Source of the DNA: Gammaproteobacteria bacterium | GTDB taxonomy: Bacteria; Pseudomonadota; Gammaproteobacteria; Pseudomonadales; Pseudohongiellaceae | NCBI GenBank assembly: GCA_002706685.1 | Contig: PALV01000003.1 | Location: forward strand, 68,666-132,665 | Reading direction: 5' to 3' | DNA length: 64,000 nucleotides | Shown here: positions 1 to 8,706 of the stretch, in pieces | Layout of the letters: the number at the start of each line of letters is the position of its first letter | Numbering within the stretch: position 1 is the stretch's first letter | Program-made: the position numbers and the translations under genes | The notes under the pieces: generated by a model | Databases searched by the model: none | Seen by the model: only the letters and a program-made list of their open reading frames with translations | Told to the model about the DNA's origin: nothing

Positions 1-464
1 CGCCCCTGATCAGCCAGCTTTTGCAGGCCCTCAGCACGCGTTGCGCTGATGCCAAGCCCCATGATGAACGCCAGCATCAAGGCCGTCATTACATTAAACA
101 GCGGCGGGATAGTCACCGTGACGTAGGGCTCCAGAACCACGGCGCCGTCCCCGTTCAGCACATCGGGCGCGGAGGTAAGACCAGGCACAATCAGCGCAGC
201 AACAATAAAAGCGGCCGTACCTGCGATCAGCGTCGACAGATAGGCAAAGCCAAGCGAGCGTCCCAGCATCCGGCCGGAATTTCGCGGTAGCGCGGCAATG
301 CCGCTGCTGATATAAAAAAGTATCAATAGCGGAATGGTAAAAAACAGCAGCTCACCAAACAGATCCTTGACCGTGACAAGAATGCGGGTCAGACCCTGCG
401 GCGCCAGCAGCCCCAGCAATATACCCAGCACAATGCCGGCCAGCAGTTTAATGATGAGCTTCAT
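1..464 (-). CDS. Dicarboxylate/amino acid:cation symporter, N-terminal part (partial)
   Basis: The reverse strand reads from an ATG at 464 to the window edge, about 154 codons with no stop. The protein starts MKLIIKLLAGIVLGILLG and continues with a helix containing LLFFTIPLLILFYISSGIA, the typical first membrane segments of the DAACS (GltP/DctA/SdcS) family. Members carry C4-dicarboxylates or acidic amino acids into the cell with Na+ or H+. The C-terminal transport core lies outside the window, so the substrate cannot be told. It diverges from the serine hydrolase gene at 622. The family call is good; the specific substrate is unknown. Confidence 0.75.
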   Translation of the reverse strand, partial: MKLIIKLLAGIVLGILLGLLAPQGLTRILVTVKDLFGELLFFTIPLLILFYISSGIAALPRNSGRMLGRSLGFAYLSTLIAGTAAFIVAALIVPGLTSAPDVLNGDGAVVLEPYVTVTIPPLFNVMTALMLAFIMGLGISATRAEGLQKLADQG

Positions 465-563
465 ACTATGGTTCCTGGAGTCGGTTTCTAGAATAGACCG
501 GTCGATACTACCACGCGCTACGGCACCCGATAAGCCGTTCAACGCAATTGCCAGCGACTGCAA

Positions 564-592
564 TTGAGTCTGATCAAAGGGTGGATTATGAT
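564..592 (+). promoter_or_regulatory. Sigma-70-like promoter of the serine hydrolase gene
   Basis: TTGAGT (564-569) and TATGAT (587-592) are separated by 17 bases, placing a start site near 599, about 23 bases before the ATG at 622. Two TGATCA palindromes (571-576 and 589-594), 18 bases apart, lie in the spacer and over the -10. They could be an operator or simply two Dam/GATC sites. Confidence 0.55.
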
Positions 593-621
593 CAGTTCAC
601 AATAATGACAGGGGAACTTTC

Positions 622-1872
622 ATGAAAGCACTATCAATGCCTCAGATGCTGCGCCACACGGCGCTGGCAACCGCCCTGCTGCTTGGTTCGGCGTGGGCCG
701 CGGCACAGGACAGCAGCTCAATCAAGATGATCGACGCCGATAACTTTGGCATTAGCGATCAGGAAATTGCCGAGATTCGTGCGCAGATGCAGGCAGCCGT
801 TGATGGCAACCATATCGCCGGCGCCCTCTTGCTGGTTGGCAATGACGACGGCGTAGGCATGCTGGAAACCGTCGGCACTCAGGGTCCGGGCGACGATACA
901 CCCATTGATGCTCAAACCATTTTCCGAATTTACTCGATGACCAAACCCATCATCAGTGTCGCCGCCATGTCCATGGTCGAAGACGGCCTGCTTAGCGTTG
1001 ATGACCCGGTCAGCAAGTATTTTCCCGAATTCGCAGAAATGCAGGTCATCAACAATGAAACCGGCGAGCTGCGTCCGGCCGAAAACGTGATGACGGTTGA
1101 ACACCTGCTGACTCATAAATCGGGACTGGTTCAGTCAATTTTCGCGGCCGGAACCCGGCTTGGAGAAATGTATGAAGAGGCACTTCCCGCTGATGGCAGC
1201 CTGAGCAACCGCGAGTTCGGTGCCACCATCGGTCAGTTGCCATTGCTGTTTGAGCCAGGCACCGCATGGCACTACGGGCACTCGACAGATACGCTGGGCG
1301 CCGTACTGGAAGTGGCTGCCGGTCAGCCTCTGGATCAGATCCTTAATGAGCGGATTTTTGAACCGCTGGGCATGGACGAAACGACATTCTTCGTGGACCC
1401 TGCAAAATCGGCTCGCATCGCCGAGCCCATCCATGGGGAAATGACGGACAATACCGTTGCTCGCGCCCATCTGTCTGGCGGCGGCGGACTGAACTCCACT
1501 ACTGAGGACTATGTCCGTTTTGCGCAGATGCTGCTGAACGATGGTGAGTATCGCGGTGCACGCATACTGGAAGAAGAAACGCTCGAGTGGATGAAAGAAG
1601 AGCGCATCACGCCTGATGTATCCCGTGAATACTTCTTTTACGGCAATCGCGGTGGTTGGAGCATGGGCTTCCACCTGCAACCGAATGATCCGGCCAACCC
1701 TGATGCCGGCAGCAACTTTGGCTGGCGCGGTATAGGCGGCACACTGTTTGCGGTTGACCCCTACAACGACTACTTCATGATTTACATGGAGCAGAAACGT
1801 GGTGGCCCCCGTGGCGCACCGTTCGACAACAGCACTGCACAGCGCGTGGTACAGCAGGCCATTAGCAACTGA
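622..1872 (+). CDS. Exported serine hydrolase of the beta-lactamase (class C / esterase VIII) family
   Basis: This 416-residue protein has a clear signal peptide ending near AWAAAQ (residues 24-29). The catalytic SxxK motif is SMTK at 105-108, and Y218 in the block WHYGHS takes the YxN position. Esterase-like members of the family often vary there. A glycine-rich HLSGGGGL block and a C-terminal WRGIGG follow. Such periplasmic enzymes hydrolyse esters or peptides (EstB-like); true beta-lactamase activity is less likely. The start is supported by AGGGGA seven bases upstream and by the promoter at 564-592. It stands alone and ends at a strong terminator. A second paralogous-type hydrolase lies at 22389-23591. 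Confidence 0.85.
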   Translation: MKALSMPQMLRHTALATALLLGSAWAAAQDSSSIKMIDADNFGISDQEIAEIRAQMQAAVDGNHIAGALLLVGNDDGVGMLETVGTQGPGDDTPIDAQTIFRIYSMTKPIISVAAMSMVEDGLLSVDDPVSKYFPEFAEMQVINNETGELRPAENVMTVEHLLTHKSGLVQSIFAAGTRLGEMYEEALPADGSLSNREFGATIGQLPLLFEPGTAWHYGHSTDTLGAVLEVAAGQPLDQILNERIFEPLGMDETTFFVDPAKSARIAEPIHGEMTDNTVARAHLSGGGGLNSTTEDYVRFAQMLLNDGEYRGARILEEETLEWMKEERITPDVSREYFFYGNRGGWSMGFHLQPNDPANPDAGSNFGWRGIGGTLFAVDPYNDYFMIYMEQKRGGPRGAPFDNSTAQRVVQQAISN

Positions 1873-1892
1873 TTCGTATCGAATCACTCAAC

Positions 1893-1918
1893 AAAAAGGG
1901 GCTTAAGGGCCCCTTTTT
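1893..1918 (+). terminator. Rho-independent terminator
   Basis: A perfect 10-bp stem (AAAAAGGGGC / GCCCCTTTTT, 1893-1902 and 1909-1918) with a six-base loop is followed by a run of T. It lies 20 bases after the serine hydrolase stop and insulates that gene from the efflux operon. Confidence 0.9.
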
Positions 1919-2032
1919 TTATCTTTCATTTTCGCTAAAGCATTGGCCTGCATTACAACTTTTGGTCAATCCCACCACTCTCGGCTTTACTAAAAATCGT
2001 CTAAGAATCTGTTTTCCCTAACTTTATTTTTT

Positions 2033-2048
2033 TGGCCCCGATCTTGCT
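2033..2048 (+). promoter_or_regulatory. Sigma-54 (-24/-12) promoter candidate for the efflux operon
   Basis: TGGCCCCGATCTTGCT matches the RpoN consensus TGGC-N7-TTGCW with the required ten bases between GG and GC. It sits in a 335-base gap (1873-2207), 160 bases before the adaptor gene. In 1921-2032 and 2049-2207 I see no other gene, and no enhancer repeat for a sigma-54 activator that I could defend. Families of HlyD-ABC-FtsX operons are often paired with sigma-54 activators, which fits; no such activator is in the window. Confidence 0.5.
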
Positions 2049-2207
2049 ATCTCTATCATGCAGAGGCTGGCATCAAGCTGCTGATTCCGACCAGACGATG
2101 AAGCACCATCAGTCAATCGATACAGCAGAAACTTTTTTACCAGTCGTTAAACGTTTCCGGCAATAGCTACGTCTATCGCTAATGTTCAATAAAAATTCGA
2201 GAGATTG

Positions 2208-3482
2208 ATGAAGATTTCCGATACAACCTCCCAGGATACGATCCTGGAGCCACGTCCGCGACGCACCAGACTGCTGTGGATCTCCTTTGGTGCTGCAGTA
2301 TTGCTGATGACCGTCTGGATGACCGCACCAGCAATTCAGCGCTGGAGCCAGGCACAAGAATCTGTTTCCGAGTCCCGCCTGAGGCTGGCCACTGTCACCC
2401 GTGGCGACTTTGTACGGGATATCTCCGTGCAGGGCCGCGTCGTGGCAGCGGTCAGCCCCGTTTTATATGCGAGTGACATGGGCACTATCACCTTTGCCGT
2501 GGAATCTGGAGACAGTGTCAGAAGTGGTCAGGTCCTCGCCACCATCGATAGCCCTGAACTACAGAATCGCCTTCTGCAGGAAAAATCACGCCTGGCATCT
2601 CTGGAAGTTGAATATCAGCGACAGAATATCAGCACCCAGCAGCAACAGCTGGAGAACCAGAAAGCTCTGGATTCAGCAGGTATCACACTTAAAGCATCGC
2701 GCCGCGAACTTGCACGCGCGCAGCAGGCCTTTGACCAGGGCGCCTATACAGCGGTGGAACTCGACAGAGCCAGGGATGACCTTGAGACGGCAGAGGTTCT
2801 CCACCGTCACGCCGAGATGGATGCCGAACTGGACAATAATCGACTTGAGTTTGAACTGCAGACCCGCCAGCTGGACGTAGACCAGCAAAAACTGCTGGTG
2901 GAGGACGTTGAGCGCCAGGTCAACTCCTTAACCCTGATATCTCCGGTCGACGGCATTGTCGGCAACCTGCTGGTCGATCAGAAGACCAATGTCATTCGCA
3001 ATCAACCGGTCATGAGTGTTGTAGATCTGTCTGCTTTCGAAATTGAGGTGCTGGTACCAGAGTCCTACGTGGACGACCTGGCAATCGGCATGGTAGCTGA
3101 CGTGCGCAGTGGCAACCAGGTCAACAACGCCACCCTGGTAGCGATATCCCCCGAGATTATCGACAACCAGGTCACCGCCAGACTTCGCTTTGAACAGCCA
3201 GTTCCCGACGGCCTGCGACAGAACCAGCGTCTTTCCACACGTATCCTGCTTGAGCAGAAGCAGGACGTGTTGATGGTACCAAGAGGACAGTTTGTGGAAA
3301 GCGGCAACGGACGCGTTGCCTACGTAGTGCGCGATGGAATGGCGTACCGCACGCCAATCGTGATGGGCGCAACCAGCCTCAGCAGCATTGAAATACTCGA
3401 CGGCCTGCAAGCGGGTGACACCATCGTGGTATCCAGCACCGATCTGTTTAATGGTGCGGATACAGTACTGATCAATAACTAA
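2208..3482 (+). CDS. Periplasmic adaptor subunit of an ABC efflux pump (HlyD/MacA family)
   Basis: This 424-residue membrane-fusion protein has a single N-terminal membrane segment (about residues 22-42). A first half lipoyl-like domain surrounds DMGTITFAVESGDSVRSGQV, then comes a long coiled-coil hairpin rich in Q, E and R. A second half lipoyl domain starts at SPVDGIVGNLLV, followed by beta-barrel and membrane-proximal domains. It would bridge the inner-membrane MacB-like pump to an outer-membrane channel; no TolC is present here. A TTG lies just before the ATG at 2208 and I prefer the ATG, though the ribosome site is weak. It is first in a four-gene operon with gaps of 9 to 15 bases, probably under sigma-54 control. 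Confidence 0.9.
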   Translation: MKISDTTSQDTILEPRPRRTRLLWISFGAAVLLMTVWMTAPAIQRWSQAQESVSESRLRLATVTRGDFVRDISVQGRVVAAVSPVLYASDMGTITFAVESGDSVRSGQVLATIDSPELQNRLLQEKSRLASLEVEYQRQNISTQQQQLENQKALDSAGITLKASRRELARAQQAFDQGAYTAVELDRARDDLETAEVLHRHAEMDAELDNNRLEFELQTRQLDVDQQKLLVEDVERQVNSLTLISPVDGIVGNLLVDQKTNVIRNQPVMSVVDLSAFEIEVLVPESYVDDLAIGMVADVRSGNQVNNATLVAISPEIIDNQVTARLRFEQPVPDGLRQNQRLSTRILLEQKQDVLMVPRGQFVESGNGRVAYVVRDGMAYRTPIVMGATSLSSIEILDGLQAGDTIVVSSTDLFNGADTVLINN

Positions 3483-3494
3483 GGAGAACAAGAC

Positions 3495-4187
3495 ATGCTC
3501 AAAATGACCGGCATAAACAAGGTGTTCCGAACTGACACAGTCCAGACCCATGCCCTGCGCGATTTTTCGCTGCACGTCGAAGAGGGTGAGTTTGTCACGA
3601 TCACCGGGCCTTCGGGCTGCGGCAAAACAACCTTCCTCAATCTGGCAGGCCTGCTTGAAACCTACACATCGGGACAGTACCTGCTGGACGGTGAAGATGT
3701 CTCCAGTCTCAGTGACGCGCAACGGGCAAGACTGCGCAATCAGAAAATAGGATTTATCTTCCAAAGCTTTAATCTGATGCCTGATCTGAATCTGTTCGAC
3801 AATGTCGATGTTCCGCTGCGTTATCGCGGTGTCAGTGCAAAAGTCCGCAAGGAGCGCATCGAGAATGCCCTGGCAGCTGTCGGCCTGGCTAATCGCCAGC
3901 GCCACCTGCCGTCCCAGCTTTCCGGTGGTCAGCAGCAGCGAGTCGCCATCGCGCGAGCCCTGGTTGGCGAGCCGCGCTTCCTGTTGGCCGACGAGCCAAC
4001 CGGCAACCTCGACTCCAATACCGCCGAAGGCGTCATGGAGTTGCTGGAGCAGATCAATCAGCAAGGCACCACCATAATCATGGTGACACATGACCCTTCA
4101 CTGGCAGCAAGAAGCCATCGCAATGTTCATATTCTGGACGGTCAGATAAAAAGCGATGATCGCAACAGCAAAGCCCGCGCGGCCTGA
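3495..4187 (+). CDS. ABC transporter ATPase (MacB/LolD type)
   Basis: This 230-residue ATPase has Walker A GPSGCGKT (38-45), Q-loop FQ (89-90), signature LSGGQQQR (142-149) and Walker B LLADEP with catalytic E167. Length and the sequence [20 protein letters not shown] are typical of the LolD/MacB/FtsE group that drives mechanotransmission pumps rather than classical channels. The start has AAGGAGAAC eight bases upstream. It sits between the adaptor and two FtsX-type permeases, so the four proteins probably form one tripartite-style exporter. Its substrate (antibiotic, lipopeptide or envelope component) cannot be read from sequence. Confidence 0.93.
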   Translation: MLKMTGINKVFRTDTVQTHALRDFSLHVEEGEFVTITGPSGCGKTTFLNLAGLLETYTSGQYLLDGEDVSSLSDAQRARLRNQKIGFIFQSFNLMPDLNLFDNVDVPLRYRGVSAKVRKERIENALAAVGLANRQRHLPSQLSGGQQQRVAIARALVGEPRFLLADEPTGNLDSNTAEGVMELLEQINQQGTTIIMVTHDPSLAARSHRNVHILDGQIKSDDRNSKARAA

Positions 4188-4202
4188 ACCGGGAGACTAG
4201 CC

Positions 4203-5510
4203 ATGTTCATGTACTATGTCAGACTCGCCGCGCTCAGCTATCGCCGCAACCCGATCCTCAGCTCACTGATGGTGCTTGCGGTCGCGGTCGGCGTTGGCGC
4301 CTATATGGTGGTGTTCACACTGAACTACGTGCTGGGGGGCGACCCGATTCCGCACAAGAGTGACCAGCTCTACCACATCCAGTTCGACTACGGCGATCCT
4401 GACGTCGTCGATTTTGAGCCACCACCTCAGCTCACCTACCGTGATGCCGTTGAGATGCTGGAGCAAAGCAACGATTTGCGACGTACTGCCACGTCGAAAT
4501 TTGTCGCCATCCTTGAACCGCCGGGCAATGATCTGCGGCCATTTTTTGTGAATGGCCGTGGTAGCTCGGCGGATTTTTTTGCGATGTTCGACGTCCCATT
4601 TCAATATGGTAATGCCTGGGATCGCGCCTCGGATGACGGCCAGCGCCAGGTAGTTGTCTTGAGCCAGGAACTTAACGAGAGACTTTTTGGCGGTGCCGAC
4701 TCGGTGGGTGAAACCATCAACATGGACGGCCTGGTCTTTACCGTTATTGGCGTGCTGGACTACTGGACACCCACACCCAAGTTTTACGATGTCAATAACG
4801 GTCCCATCGACATTGGCGAAGAAGCCTACATCCCCTGGTCATTGATCGCCGGTCAACAGTTGCGTCGCTCAGGCAACACCAACTGCTGGGCCGCGCCAGA
4901 GAACTCAAGCTTCGAAGCCTTCCTGAATGCCGAGTGTGCCTGGGTTCAGTTCTGGGTGGAGCTGCCGGACCAGCAGACTTTCGACCGCTACCAGAACCTG
5001 GTCAATAATTATGTTGCCCAGCAGCGTGAGTTCGGCCGTATGCAGTTCCCGGTAGACAAGCGGCTTTACGACGTCAACGAGTGGATGGTCTATAACGAAG
5101 TGCAGCCAGATGAAACACGGATACTTTCAGCACTTGCAGCGATGTTGCTGGCGGTGTGTCTGCTGAACACAGTCGGGCTGTTGCTCTCCAAGTTTCTCGG
5201 CAAATCTGGTGAAATCGGTGTCCGTCAGGCTCTGGGAGCCGGCAAGGGATCGCTGTTCATACAGCATACTATTGAAGCAGGCTTTATCGGCGCCCTGGGT
5301 GGCGTGCTGGGCCTGGGCGTGGCTGCCATCGGCCTGGAAGGCATCAAGATATTGTTGGGGCCGGAAGCGCCCACGCAATGGATCACGATCAATTTTACGG
5401 TAATCGCCGTGACCATCCTGCTGGCCATTGTCAGTACGATTATCGCCGGGCTGTATCCGATCTGGCGTGCATGCAATATCAACCCCGCCATTCATCTGAA
5501 GACGCAATAG
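4203..5510 (+). CDS. ABC transporter permease, MacB periplasmic core plus FtsX domain (first)
   Basis: This 435-residue permease has one N-terminal helix (about 17-40), a large periplasmic MacB_PCD domain with the typical FFAMFDVPFQYG and VVLSQELNERLFGG stretches, and three C-terminal helices in the FtsX domain containing EIGVRQALGAGKGSLF. In MacB-type pumps the periplasmic domain moves with ATP binding to push substrate into the adaptor and outer-membrane channel. Unlike E. coli MacB, the ATPase is a separate gene. GGGAGAC precedes the ATG. It forms a heterodimer candidate with the next gene. Confidence 0.92.
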   Translation: MFMYYVRLAALSYRRNPILSSLMVLAVAVGVGAYMVVFTLNYVLGGDPIPHKSDQLYHIQFDYGDPDVVDFEPPPQLTYRDAVEMLEQSNDLRRTATSKFVAILEPPGNDLRPFFVNGRGSSADFFAMFDVPFQYGNAWDRASDDGQRQVVVLSQELNERLFGGADSVGETINMDGLVFTVIGVLDYWTPTPKFYDVNNGPIDIGEEAYIPWSLIAGQQLRRSGNTNCWAAPENSSFEAFLNAECAWVQFWVELPDQQTFDRYQNLVNNYVAQQREFGRMQFPVDKRLYDVNEWMVYNEVQPDETRILSALAAMLLAVCLLNTVGLLLSKFLGKSGEIGVRQALGAGKGSLFIQHTIEAGFIGALGGVLGLGVAAIGLEGIKILLGPEAPTQWITINFTVIAVTILLAIVSTIIAGLYPIWRACNINPAIHLKTQ

Positions 5511-5519
5511 GAGACAAAC

Positions 5520-6731
5520 ATGGAACTGGGACCTATTACCCGCGCACTGCTGCGCAACAAGCTGGGTGTCATCCTGATTGCGCTGCAGATAGCCTTTACG
5601 ATGACAGTCATCGTCAATGCGGTTTACATCATCAGTGACCGCGCTGCCAATATGGCGCGCCCCAGCGGTCTGGACGAAGCCAACACCTTTCATATCAGCA
5701 GTATCGGTTACGGCAACAGCTTTAATGAAAGTGTCGTCGTCGATGAAGACCTGAATATGATCCGGCAACTGCCCGGCGTGATCGATGCTATGGTCACCAA
5801 TCAGATTCCGGTCAGCGGCAGCGGCTCTTCAAGCGGTTACAGCCTGGAGCCGGGCCGACGCGATATGCTGGTACCCGCCGCCATCTACCGTGTGGATGAT
5901 CACTTTCTGGAGGCCATGGATCTCAGCCTGGTTGCAGGTGTCCCATTCACACCGCAACAGATTGTGCGACGCACACCCACGGACGAGCGTCAGCCTACTG
6001 AGACAATTCTGTCTCAGGCAATGGCCGAGTCCTTGTATCCTGATGACTGGCGGCAGGCGCTCAACCAGAATATCTACGGACCTGATGGTTCGGCACTGCG
6101 CGTGGTCGGCATCGTTGATCGATTACAGGCACCGTGGCCAACATTCACCTACGTTGAAAATTCAATGCTGACGCCCGAAATCACACTTGATAACAGCACC
6201 ACCTATCTGGTTCGCACCGAACCAGGCTACCGGGATGAACTGATGGTAGAGGTCGAAGAGCGTCTCGCGGCCGCGCCACATCAGCGAATATTGCGCAACA
6301 ACCAGTCGCTGGAGTACACCCGGACCGAGAGCTATCGCATTGACTCCCTGATGACCACGATTCTGAAAGTTGTTATCGGCACATTGATGTTCATTACCGC
6401 GATGGGAATCGTTGGACTGGCAGTATTCAGTATCAATCGTCGTCGCAAACAGATCGGTACACGTCGGGCACTGGGCGCGACGCGCTTCAGTATTCTGCGT
6501 TATTTCATGACCGAGAACCTGATCATCAGCGCGGCAGGCGTGACGCTTGGCGCCATCATGACTGTCGGGTTCAACATGTTTCTTGTGCAGACCTTTAACA
6601 TGCCGCGTATCGACTGGTTCTATGCACCGATAGGTATGCTGGCGCTGCTGTTGCTGGGGCAACTGGCGGTTATCGGACCGGCGCGGAGCGCCGCTGGCAT
6701 AACACCGGCACTGGCAACCCGGTCGGTTTAA
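5520..6731 (+). CDS. ABC transporter permease, MacB/FtsX type (second)
   Basis: This 403-residue protein has the same architecture as its upstream neighbour: one N-terminal helix, a periplasmic core, and a C-terminal three-helix FtsX domain with the hallmark RRKQIGTRRALGATRFSI. The two permeases are divergent in sequence, which suggests a heterodimeric transporter rather than a recent duplication. The start has GGAGACAAAC directly before the ATG, nine bases after the previous stop. It is the last gene of the efflux operon, and a hairpin follows at 6737-6757. Confidence 0.92.
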   Translation: MELGPITRALLRNKLGVILIALQIAFTMTVIVNAVYIISDRAANMARPSGLDEANTFHISSIGYGNSFNESVVVDEDLNMIRQLPGVIDAMVTNQIPVSGSGSSSGYSLEPGRRDMLVPAAIYRVDDHFLEAMDLSLVAGVPFTPQQIVRRTPTDERQPTETILSQAMAESLYPDDWRQALNQNIYGPDGSALRVVGIVDRLQAPWPTFTYVENSMLTPEITLDNSTTYLVRTEPGYRDELMVEVEERLAAAPHQRILRNNQSLEYTRTESYRIDSLMTTILKVVIGTLMFITAMGIVGLAVFSINRRRKQIGTRRALGATRFSILRYFMTENLIISAAGVTLGAIMTVGFNMFLVQTFNMPRIDWFYAPIGMLALLLLGQLAVIGPARSAAGITPALATRSV

Positions 6732-6736
6732 GGGCA

Positions 6737-6757
6737 CACTGTGAGAAACTCACAGTG
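6737..6757 (+). repeat. Perfect 9-bp inverted repeat between permease and DUF3429 genes
   Basis: CACTGTGAG (6737-6745) and CTCACAGTG (6749-6757) flank AAA. There is no U-run after it, and the GAGGG ribosome site of the next gene begins inside its 3' end. It may protect the 3' end of the efflux mRNA, tune translation of the next gene, or bind a regulator. Confidence 0.6.
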
Positions 6758-6767
6758 AGGGTCTGCT

Positions 6768-7208
6768 ATGAAAATGCCATTGCCAATGACATCGAAACTG
6801 GCGCTGCTGGGCACCCTGCCGTTTGTGCTTTGCGCCATTTTTCTTGCGCTGGACATCCTCAGCCTGCCATTTCTGGGGAGCGTGCCGGGACTGTTGAGCA
6901 GTTATACATTGGTAATCGCAGTGTTTATGTGTGGCGTCCACTGGGGGCAGTATCTCCAGCAGCCCAGTGGACAATTCACCAACCTGTTCATTATCAGCAA
7001 CATCCTTACCGTGATGCTGTGGGTCGCCTGGCTGATCCTGCCCGTCGACATTTTCCTGATGCTCGCACTGCTGGTGTTTATCGGGCTGTTGTATATCGAT
7101 ACACGACTCAGGCTGCGTGCGGTCATCAGTAAGACCTATTTCCGCACGCGCCTGATTGTCACTTCCGTGGTTGCCGTGTTCCTGCTGCTGTCCATCTACG
7201 TCATATAG
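6768..7208 (+). CDS. DUF3429 family integral membrane protein
   Basis: This 146-residue protein is almost entirely hydrophobic, with about five predicted helices. The segment FMCGVHWGQYL is the conserved GVHWG element I associate with DUF3429. The function of the family is unknown. GAGGG lies about seven bases before the ATG and partly inside the hairpin at 6749-6757. It is 36 bases downstream of the efflux operon and may be co-transcribed, but nothing ties it to transport. It converges with the MFS gene, leaving only four bases between the stops. Confidence 0.65.
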   Translation: MKMPLPMTSKLALLGTLPFVLCAIFLALDILSLPFLGSVPGLLSSYTLVIAVFMCGVHWGQYLQQPSGQFTNLFIISNILTVMLWVAWLILPVDIFLMLALLVFIGLLYIDTRLRLRAVISKTYFRTRLIVTSVVAVFLLLSIYVI

Positions 7209-7212
7209 TGGC

Positions 7213-8601
7213 TTAGCTGTGAATATCGGTGCCGTGGGTTTCCGTCAGCAGCCACACCGATCCCAGCGTCAACGCACCAGCCAAAGCAATGTAGACAGAG
7301 ACAAAAAACACGCCATACTCTGTCCATAGCAGGACTGCAATCGTGGGTGCCAACGCGCCGCCGACGATGGCACCAATCTGGTAACCCAGCGACGCTCCCG
7401 AGTAACGCACATGCGTTGAGAACAGTTCGGTAAAAAACGCTGCCTGCGGTCCATACTGCATCCCCATGAAGACAAGGCCGCCAGTGATAGCCAGCAGAAT
7501 CATGGCAAAGTTACCGGTATCTATGAGAGGGAACAGCGCAAAGCCCCACAAGCCGGTCAACAGTGCACCGAGCATGAATATTCGACGCCGGCCATGACGA
7601 TCAGAATAACCGGCCGCCCAGAACTGGAATGGCACCTGAATGGCTGAGCCAATCAGTACCGCCGCCAGCAGGGTGTTGCGCGACAGCCCCACGCCATCAG
7701 GACTGCTGCCATAGGCCACAACAAACGCAATAAGAATATAAAAAGTGACCTGGATAGACAGGAAGGCACCCGCCGCCAGACAGATGCGCCCAGGGTAAAG
7801 TCGCAGGGCCTCTAGCACGGGCGAACGAACGGGCCCGGGCGGACTGTCGGCAATCACCTCCGCCAGTGCTTCCTCGGGTGACTGCAGCGGCTCACCGCTG
7901 GTCAGGCTGGACTTCTGGCTTGCCCGTTGCTGCTTCAGTCGAGCCAGCTCTTTGAACGCCGGTGTATCCTCAAGATGCAGCTGGACATACATGGAGATGC
8001 CTATCAAGACAATGCTGGCCAGGAACGGCACCCGCCAGCCCCAGCTCATGAAGGCCTCTTCAGACACAGAATAGCTGATACTCAGGAAAGCCAGATTCGC
8101 CAGAATGACCCCGATCGGCGCACCAGCCTGGGCATAGGCTCCATACCAGCCACGTTTATTTGCCGGTGCTGACTCGGTAACGAGCAACATGGCACCTCCC
8201 CACTGACCGCCGATGGCCAGGCCCTGTACAAAGCGCAGGATGATCAACGTCAATGGCGCCAGCGCGCCAGCCGTTTCGTAGCTCGGCAGCAGGCCAATCA
8301 GTGTCGTCGCCACGCCCATCATCATCAGCGCAATCACCAGAACCCGCTTACGACCGATGCGGTCGCCAAAGTGACCAAAAATGATTCCGCCGAGTGGCCT
8401 GGCAATAAAGCCTATGGCAAAGGTGCTGAAGGAGGCAATCAGTGCCACCGTGGGTGGCATATCAGAGGGGAAAAACAGTACTGGAAAAACAATGGCCGCT
8501 GCGGACGCGTACAAAAAGAAGTCATACCATTCGATGGATGTACCCGCCAGCGAGGTCAGAGCGACTTTGCGCATACTGGCTTTGGTATCGTGCTCGTTCA
8601 T
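7213..8601 (-). CDS. MFS transporter, metabolite:H+ symporter (MHS) family
   Basis: This 462-residue carrier has 12 expected helices. Its N-terminus SIEWYDFFLYASAAAIVFP and the loop GHFGDRIGRKRVLV (MFS motif A) are typical of MHS members such as ProP, ShiA and KgtP, which take up small polar metabolites with protons. The central cytoplasmic loop (about residues 225-265) is longer than usual and rich in S, P and E. The substrate cannot be assigned. The ATG is preceded by GAGGTAAGC. It is monocistronic on the minus strand; the next minus-strand gene upstream ends elsewhere and neighbours give no pathway hint. Confidence 0.85.
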   Translation of the reverse strand: MNEHDTKASMRKVALTSLAGTSIEWYDFFLYASAAAIVFPVLFFPSDMPPTVALIASFSTFAIGFIARPLGGIIFGHFGDRIGRKRVLVIALMMMGVATTLIGLLPSYETAGALAPLTLIILRFVQGLAIGGQWGGAMLLVTESAPANKRGWYGAYAQAGAPIGVILANLAFLSISYSVSEEAFMSWGWRVPFLASIVLIGISMYVQLHLEDTPAFKELARLKQQRASQKSSLTSGEPLQSPEEALAEVIADSPPGPVRSPVLEALRLYPGRICLAAGAFLSIQVTFYILIAFVVAYGSSPDGVGLSRNTLLAAVLIGSAIQVPFQFWAAGYSDRHGRRRIFMLGALLTGLWGFALFPLIDTGNFAMILLAITGGLVFMGMQYGPQAAFFTELFSTHVRYSGASLGYQIGAIVGGALAPTIAVLLWTEYGVFFVSVYIALAGALTLGSVWLLTETHGTDIHS

Positions 8602-8706
8602 GCTTACCTCATTTACTGTTATTGTTATGGGCTGTTGCAGCGAGCAGGAAGGCCAGTGATGACCGCACTGACAGCCACCACTTCAAGCATCATTCTACGT
8701 TCAGCA

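Noticed and set aside
1135..1887. 250-codon minus-strand frame inside the serine hydrolase
   Set aside because: Shadow of the sense gene, which has complete catalytic motifs; no plausible protein features.
2928..4091. 387-codon minus-strand open frame antisense to the efflux adaptor and ATPase
   Set aside because: Both sense genes are unambiguous family members covering the same bases; the antisense product has no recognisable domain and no ribosome site.
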